From the NCBI GenBank assembly GCA_048013815.1, contig CM106586.1, positions 22,196,001-22,260,000 of the forward strand: a DNA stretch of 64,000 bases. Reading direction: 5' to 3'. Shown piece by piece: positions 58,970-64,000 of the stretch (its first letter is position 1; every line of letters starts with the position of its first letter). A program made the translations under genes and the position numbers. The notes under the pieces were generated by a model. That model saw only the letters and a program-made list of their open reading frames with translations, did not search any database and had not been told where the DNA came from. Source of the stretch: Setoptus koraiensis (Eukaryota > Arthropoda).

Positions 58970-61900
58970 TATGATATAGTTGATTTGATTGATGGTCTAC
59001 ACTTGAACCGACACTGTCAGTGATGTTTTCAGTCAGTCAATTGATTGAATGATTGAGTGTTACCCAATATTTGTATGCACAGATTATGTAATTGATATAA
59101 CGTTATTATTGTTAGTGCTAATAGCTGTATTGTCCGTTCGATTATGTAATTAGTCTGTCAATTTGTTTTGTTTTGTTGTTGTTGTTGTTGTTGTTGTTGC
59201 TAGCATGAAATGATGCAAACTAGTTGCTGGCACTTATAGTGCTGATCAAATTGTCTAATGGTAATGTTCCTTGCTTAATAATACAGTGTGGCGCCTGTAT
59301 GCGAATGACTAAAAAATTTTTGCCTGTTGATTATCTGCTAATTATCTCTTTGATGCTACTTGTGTGAACAATAATGGTGATGATGACGATAGTAAGTTAT
59401 TCCTTGCGGCAGTCTATGGCGGTATACAGCTACAGTTCTTCGCTTATCTTCTTTCTGATGATTAGCTTTAATAATGCTGTGTCTATGTTAGTATTATTAT
59501 CAAATTATCCGTCTCTGAATGAATAGTTAGATAAAATATTAATGGTCTGGTTACTGTAAAGTGACTACAAACAACGACAGCAACAAGCGTCTACGATGAG
59601 TATAATAGAAGTGCTTGTGTTTCTGATTAGTCTGATGAATGGTTAGTTACTGGCTGACTTTGGCGCTACTATACTAATTTTATGATTAGTTGGACATGAT
59701 TAACATGTGGTTACGAGCTCCATCTGTCTACATAGAACAAACTAGGGAAATATCGTCTCTGTATCTGTCTATATAGCTACATTAGTCTAGATATGAAAAT
59801 GATGTGCCGATTCTACAATATTTTGAAGGCCGACCATTACACCATCGTCATTGGATTGGCATGCTATGCATTGTGATGCATATGCACGCAATTACATGTA
59901 TACATGAATATCATCATTGGTTCACCAGCAATAACAAGCAACAACAACAACTGCATGCTAACTGCCGGCGTTGTCTAAAAATGAAATCATCGTCTGGCCA
60001 AACCAATAATGTTATATGATTGATTTTGATGACTAATACGCATATATATATCTATATATATATAAATATACATGTCTAAATCTGCAGAGATACCCGGCGG
60101 GTCATAGGCATTCTGCATTTAGATGGTATGAGACAAGTCGCAGTTGTCATGTATATATTACGTGATATTATGATCAATTTTTTCTTGTTTTTTTCAGTGA
60201 AAAATATACTAATGATCATGATGCTAACAGAGAGCGAGGGGGAGAGATAAGCGACCATTATCTGAAATAAATCTGAATGCATTACCACTAGATCAACTGA
60301 ATCTTTGTTTTTCTTTTTTCGCTCTTTCTGTTACACTATTGCCACAAAGTCAGGATTTATTTGATTATCATGATTAGATTCAAACAGACAATCAGCAAAG
60401 TTCAAGCTGTTTTAATTATACACACACTAATGAATGAATGTAATAATGCTTGGTTACTTCAACTACACGTTACTTTATCTCAACATATACGCTTTGAAGA
60501 TGGTAAAAACACCAAAAAGTTTATAGAGCTAGTAATCTCAATCTTGTTATTGATGTCTTCTGTTGGTGTCAGAGTACACAATAAACAACAGTTATTTAGT
60601 TGTTGGTTGAAGAAACAACAACTAACAAAACTACTTTTATCGTTGATACTTTGCTTGAGTGTGTTTGTGCTCAATGGATAAGTTGGTCGTGTTGGTGGTA
60701 ATATTGAAAAGAAGCATGGTCACATGGATATAATAACATATATATATATATGATGGTAATTAACGTTAGACGTCATTGTCTTTTAGTGGCGACAGGCAGC
60801 GTGACTGACTGATTGATTGGCTGTAACCATTACAATTAGGCCCTCTTTGTCGCTCAACATCTTTTTACAATAATCCCTTTGTATTTTCCAATCATTTAGA
60901 TCATTAATAATAGCAATATGGCTTCATTACAACGACAACGACAGCAACAGCAACGCCGACATCAAGTACTTAACAACTAGTCTCTGAGACACAACAATTA
61001 GTTGACTAGTTAATCCTAATGACTACCGACACACACAAATCTTGGCGTGGTTCATTTAGATAAATGAGTGTTGGTGATTTTTTGAGTTGTAAAGCAACTC
61101 GCAGCTGCTATTTCCATTGGATCATCGTTACATTTCAATTAATTTTTCAATATCAATCAATATCATGATAAACGGTGGTAGTCAGCATATCGCAGCGTAT
61201 CGCATGGATACTCCAGCATTTGAGCATTTGCACTACCATGGGCATAGATAACAAATGATTTAAAATTCACATGTTTTCTCTCTATGTTTGTTCAGACAAA
61301 CGGAAAAACAAACATACACACACGTTCTATTCCACATCTTGATACAGTGTCTTTTGTTGCGTTCATATGTCTATTGGCACACATTTAAATTATTGCACAA
61401 ACTAATTTATTGACTGATGATTATCAGAGGATAACCAACAATAACAATTTCAAAAGACATCAGCCCATCGATAGATAATCCATCATGGCGGTGCTACTAC
61501 GTACGAACGCTATGCGACACGTTGACTGTCTGTATATAACCAGTTACAGGGACATCGCAAGACCTAGGTGTCTCTGCAAGCCGTTCAAGAATCATTTTTA
61601 CATCATTTTTAGGTTGCAACACCGGAAATGGATGATGCGATTGAATCTTAGTACTGAGTAAGTTGAAGCTTGTGCCCACTTGGAGGCCGACAATTTCTCA
61701 GCTGGTGCAAAGAAAAGCTGACAGAGCTAGTTGATCGCAATCGAGTGAGATTTAAGATGATGCAAAGATCACCGTCTATAGTTTGCCGTACGCATTGATC
61801 ATTATTGTGATGATTGGAACAAATTATCATAAACTTTAACGCACGAACATCTACACATCTAACATGAAAACCGGATGTAGGCTAACTGGTGGCTAAATTG

Positions 61901-62724
61901 GCTCACGAGTGGCACGAATGTGATTTTAGAGATTAAAAAACATCCAAACTTGAACGTGTGGTTGGCCCCAACGGGTTTTGCTGAGTTGCATGCAGTTTTG
62001 CGAGCCGATCTATGATGACTTGGTCTAATTCTTCGATTGCGAAGAAACCAATCGATACCAACTGTGACTCTCCACTGTCTGCTCTGATTCTGACTCCATT
62101 GCACTCGGCGAGATAAATTTTCCACTTAGATAGGTCGCTTTGGTCGTGATTTGGCGTTGGATGAACGTATTACTACAGATTGAATTCTTGCTCGAATCTT
62201 CAACCGGAAGCCCGATGGTTTGAAAGGGCTCCCGCCTACCGTTCGTTCGAAGGGAATGTTTCCGGAAGAATCTTTCCACAACGTTAGCTAATGTGCCACA
62301 GTGTGTCTTCGATAGTGGCCTGAACTGTGCGCAGTTGCATCATGTGCGACAGTCTGCTCAACAGTACGCAAGCCTGGTCAGTCTGCAATTGTCTATCTCA
62401 TGTGCATTGATTGCACAGCAGAAAATTAATTCCAATGCCAATCTACAGTGTGTGTGGCGCACACAGATATGCATCCCGCGGGCACAGGAATAAAAGTGTA
62501 GCATTGGCTGCCGTCGTTACCGACTGTAAATAAAATTTAAGAAACAAGTCATCTCACACCCATTGTATACGCAGATATTTATTATTTATTTATTTAGTTT
62601 CTATTAAACACATCAAGCACCACACCTACCAGATCACAATATTACTACTATTATACTATTTGTTTCTCCCACACAAATAGTCAATCTCTATTGTCGTCAT
62701 TAGTATTACAGGCATTATTATAAT
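58970..62724. other. Intergenic stretch between divergent genes
   Basis: AT-rich DNA with GTT and AT runs (about 59172-59200, 60040-60075, 60740-60752). I see no supported gene. Several minus-strand frames at 61497-62279 look slightly protein-like (for example one ending at 61933 with IRADSGESQLVSIGFFAIEE), but there is no start or family match, so they stay uncalled. The transporter promoter should lie just right of 58969 and the 4E-T-like promoter left of 62725. Confidence 0.5.
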
Positions 62725-63348
62725 ATGTCTCTATCAACATCGGTCTCATCATTGTCAGAGATGCCTACGACAACCTCAATATCTAACTCGAATGAATCGA
62801 GTCCAAGATCTCATGATCATAAGCCACCCAAGTACACTTACACTACAGAGGAACTGCGTTCTATTGGAGCTTCGATGAACTTCAGCGAAGCTAATCCTGT
62901 CCACCAATCCACTCTACTCGGCCCAATGGCTCAATTCTCTGTTGGCCCCTATTCCAGTTTCTGCCCACCAATATCAAATCTCATCTCTTCGATGAGGACC
63001 AACAATTATAGGAGGCAACCACAACATGACAACCATGAGCCAAAGCCGCCAACTCGTCACGATACATATACCATAGGTGATGTATTTGATTTCAAATCAC
63101 TGGTGGAAGAGATATACAAGCAGACCCCGATTGTGCAAAACAACATTTACAACCAGCCCGAGTCTAATCAAGCCCCAACAGTACCCGATCACCAGGCCGA
63201 GCTCGCTTCCTCAGTAGCGGACTTTTTTCGTAAAGCGCAACCATACCACTATTCACCTCACTTGTTGTCCAGTCTAGACTCATCTAAAGTTGTGAGTGTC
63301 AGCAAATTAGAGGAGGAACTCTTAGGAGCAACGACCAAAGAAAAATGA
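62725..63348 (+). CDS. Short 4E-T (EIF4ENIF1)-like protein, 207 aa
   Basis: This single open frame encodes 207 residues. Near the N-terminus KYTYTTEELRSIG (37-49) resembles the eIF4E-binding helix of 4E-T (RYTKEELLDI in the human protein). Near the C-terminus SSKVVSVSKLEEELLG resembles the human C-terminal AKVISVDELE. The order and end positions agree, so I read this as a much reduced 4E-T relative (human about 985 residues), acting in cytoplasmic mRNA repression. The middle is Pro/Ser/Asn-rich with islands such as DVFDFKSLVEEIYKQTP and SSVADFFRKAQPY. The usual hydrophobic residue after Leu in Y-x4-L-hydrophobic is Arg45. ATTACAG directly upstream (ending 62711) could be a 3' splice site, so an upstream exon is possible. 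AATAAA is at 63508. The family call is tentative. Confidence 0.45.
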   Translation: MSLSTSVSSLSEMPTTTSISNSNESSPRSHDHKPPKYTYTTEELRSIGASMNFSEANPVHQSTLLGPMAQFSVGPYSSFCPPISNLISSMRTNNYRRQPQHDNHEPKPPTRHDTYTIGDVFDFKSLVEEIYKQTPIVQNNIYNQPESNQAPTVPDHQAELASSVADFFRKAQPYHYSPHLLSSLDSSKVVSVSKLEEELLGATTKEK

Positions 63349-63554
63349 TTACTTAGAATTATTTTCATTATCAATATTACTTATACTCTTATATATATTA
63401 CTCAAGCTGATTGATTAATCTATCAGCACAGTATACATTGTGATGCTTGTTAAAACATAAAAGGAATTTAAGCGCTATGAGCGAAATGCTATAACAATGA
63501 ATTATCAAATAAATTGTCTCCACACGTGGGAAGATACTCTTTGAAATCCGAACT
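63349..63554. other. Convergent 3' ends of the 4E-T-like and RPAP1 genes
   Basis: A 206-bp AT-rich spacer. The plus-strand AATAAA at 63508-63513 serves the left gene. No clear signal for the minus-strand gene was found in this spacer. Confidence 0.6.
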
Positions 63555-64000
63555 CTATGAAATATGAAAGTTGAGAAACGTTTGTATCGCTGAAAAAGGT
63601 TTCTTTCTCATAGTGGACGCACATTGTCTGTATAAACCGATGATCTCCTTGTCTTCTTCTTTGCGAGAGTAGAGAATTTTCTCTGATATCCAAACCTCGT
63701 CACGACCAATCCTCATCTGGCTAATACATGTTGATGCTTTCTCTGAGAAAAGATATCTCTTGTGCGATGGGTGGCTCTTCGGGGTGAGAAATAACATGAG
63801 AAAGTTGCTAAACGTAGGGTCACCATATGAAGCCCCCTCAAATTGATCTACTAGTTTGATAAAAAAATCATAGACGCTCAAGTTGATACCACTAAGCTTC
63901 TTGGCAGGATTCTGGAACGGCATGTCTTGTTCGTTGATGGGATCAATACATTCTGCAAGAAGGGTTAACACAACCTCCTTCAAGGAACACGAAACGCGGG
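63555..64000 (-). CDS. RPAP1: RPAP1 (RNA polymerase II-associated protein 1), C-terminal part
   Basis: The minus-strand frame is open to the right edge (about 148 codons) and ends at 63555. The segment VYDFFIKLVDQFEGASYGDPTFSNFLMLFLTPKS matches the conserved RPAP1 C-terminal motif (human YEEFLEHFAAVSFGDHLFG..LLPL). The following pattern (LYR..MRKKPFSAIQTFLNFHI) also parallels the human order. RPAP1 is a HEAT-like protein needed for assembly and nuclear import of RNA polymerase II and its partners. The frame carries on past position 64000, so the gene starts outside the window. The protein ends about 70-80 residues earlier, relative to the motif, than the human one. Confidence 0.8.
   Translation of the reverse strand, partial: RVSCSLKEVVLTLLAECIDPINEQDMPFQNPAKKLSGINLSVYDFFIKLVDQFEGASYGDPTFSNFLMLFLTPKSHPSHKRYLFSEKASTCISQMRIGRDEVWISEKILYSRKEEDKEIIGLYRQCASTMRKKPFSAIQTFLNFHIS

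Noticed and set aside
61859-62279. Protein-like minus-strand frames, one ending at 61933
   Set aside because: The frames overlap in different phases, lack a convincing start or splice pair, and I recognise no family. They could be exons of an unknown gene but cannot be supported from sequence alone.

Overview
The window looks like nuclear DNA of an arthropod, and I lean towards a mite or another chelicerate. The reasons are spliced genes with canonical GT-AG introns, a seven-helix gustatory-receptor-like gene with no introns, a Copia LTR element, and proteins full of Gln, Asn and Asp runs. The taxon is an inference. I see no bacterial or organellar features, and no tRNA or rRNA genes.

Layout. 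1-5221: gene-poor DNA with one whole-looking Copia element on the minus strand (identical 153-bp LTRs, 5-bp target duplication CGACT). 5222-12138: non-coding DNA with one chromodomain-coding fragment. 12139-16796: an AT-rich chemoreceptor block holding one intact receptor gene, a 5'-truncated copy and a third 5' relic, bounded by a ~105-bp direct repeat. 16797-20658: repeat-rich upstream DNA, including a nearly pure 263-bp hexanucleotide array.

20659-55571 is one plus-strand gene. Its two coding exons (20659-22189 and 46702-55571) are separated by a 24,512-bp phase-1 intron. I infer the join from the GT/AG sites, the matching phase, and a CABIT domain that runs across the junction. The predicted protein is 3,466 residues, mostly low complexity. 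The intron, over a third of the window, shows no gene. It holds dozens of unrelated minisatellites and recurrent short palindromic words (TTGCGCAA, TTACGTAA, CAGGTGAG/CTCACCTG).

56149-64000 is compact. It has a five-exon SLC17-type transporter on the minus strand, convergent with the CABIT gene; about 3.7 kb of intergenic DNA; a small intronless 4E-T-like gene on the plus strand; and, convergent with it, the 3' end of an RPAP1 gene running off the right edge.

The genes do not form one pathway. CABIT proteins are signalling adaptors, SLC17 is a membrane transporter, 4E-T acts in mRNA repression, RPAP1 in RNA polymerase II assembly, and the receptor in chemosensation. The best candidates for something undescribed are the CABIT gene with its stretched domain and motif-dense giant intron, and the receptor duplication block. 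I found no clearly new multi-gene system.
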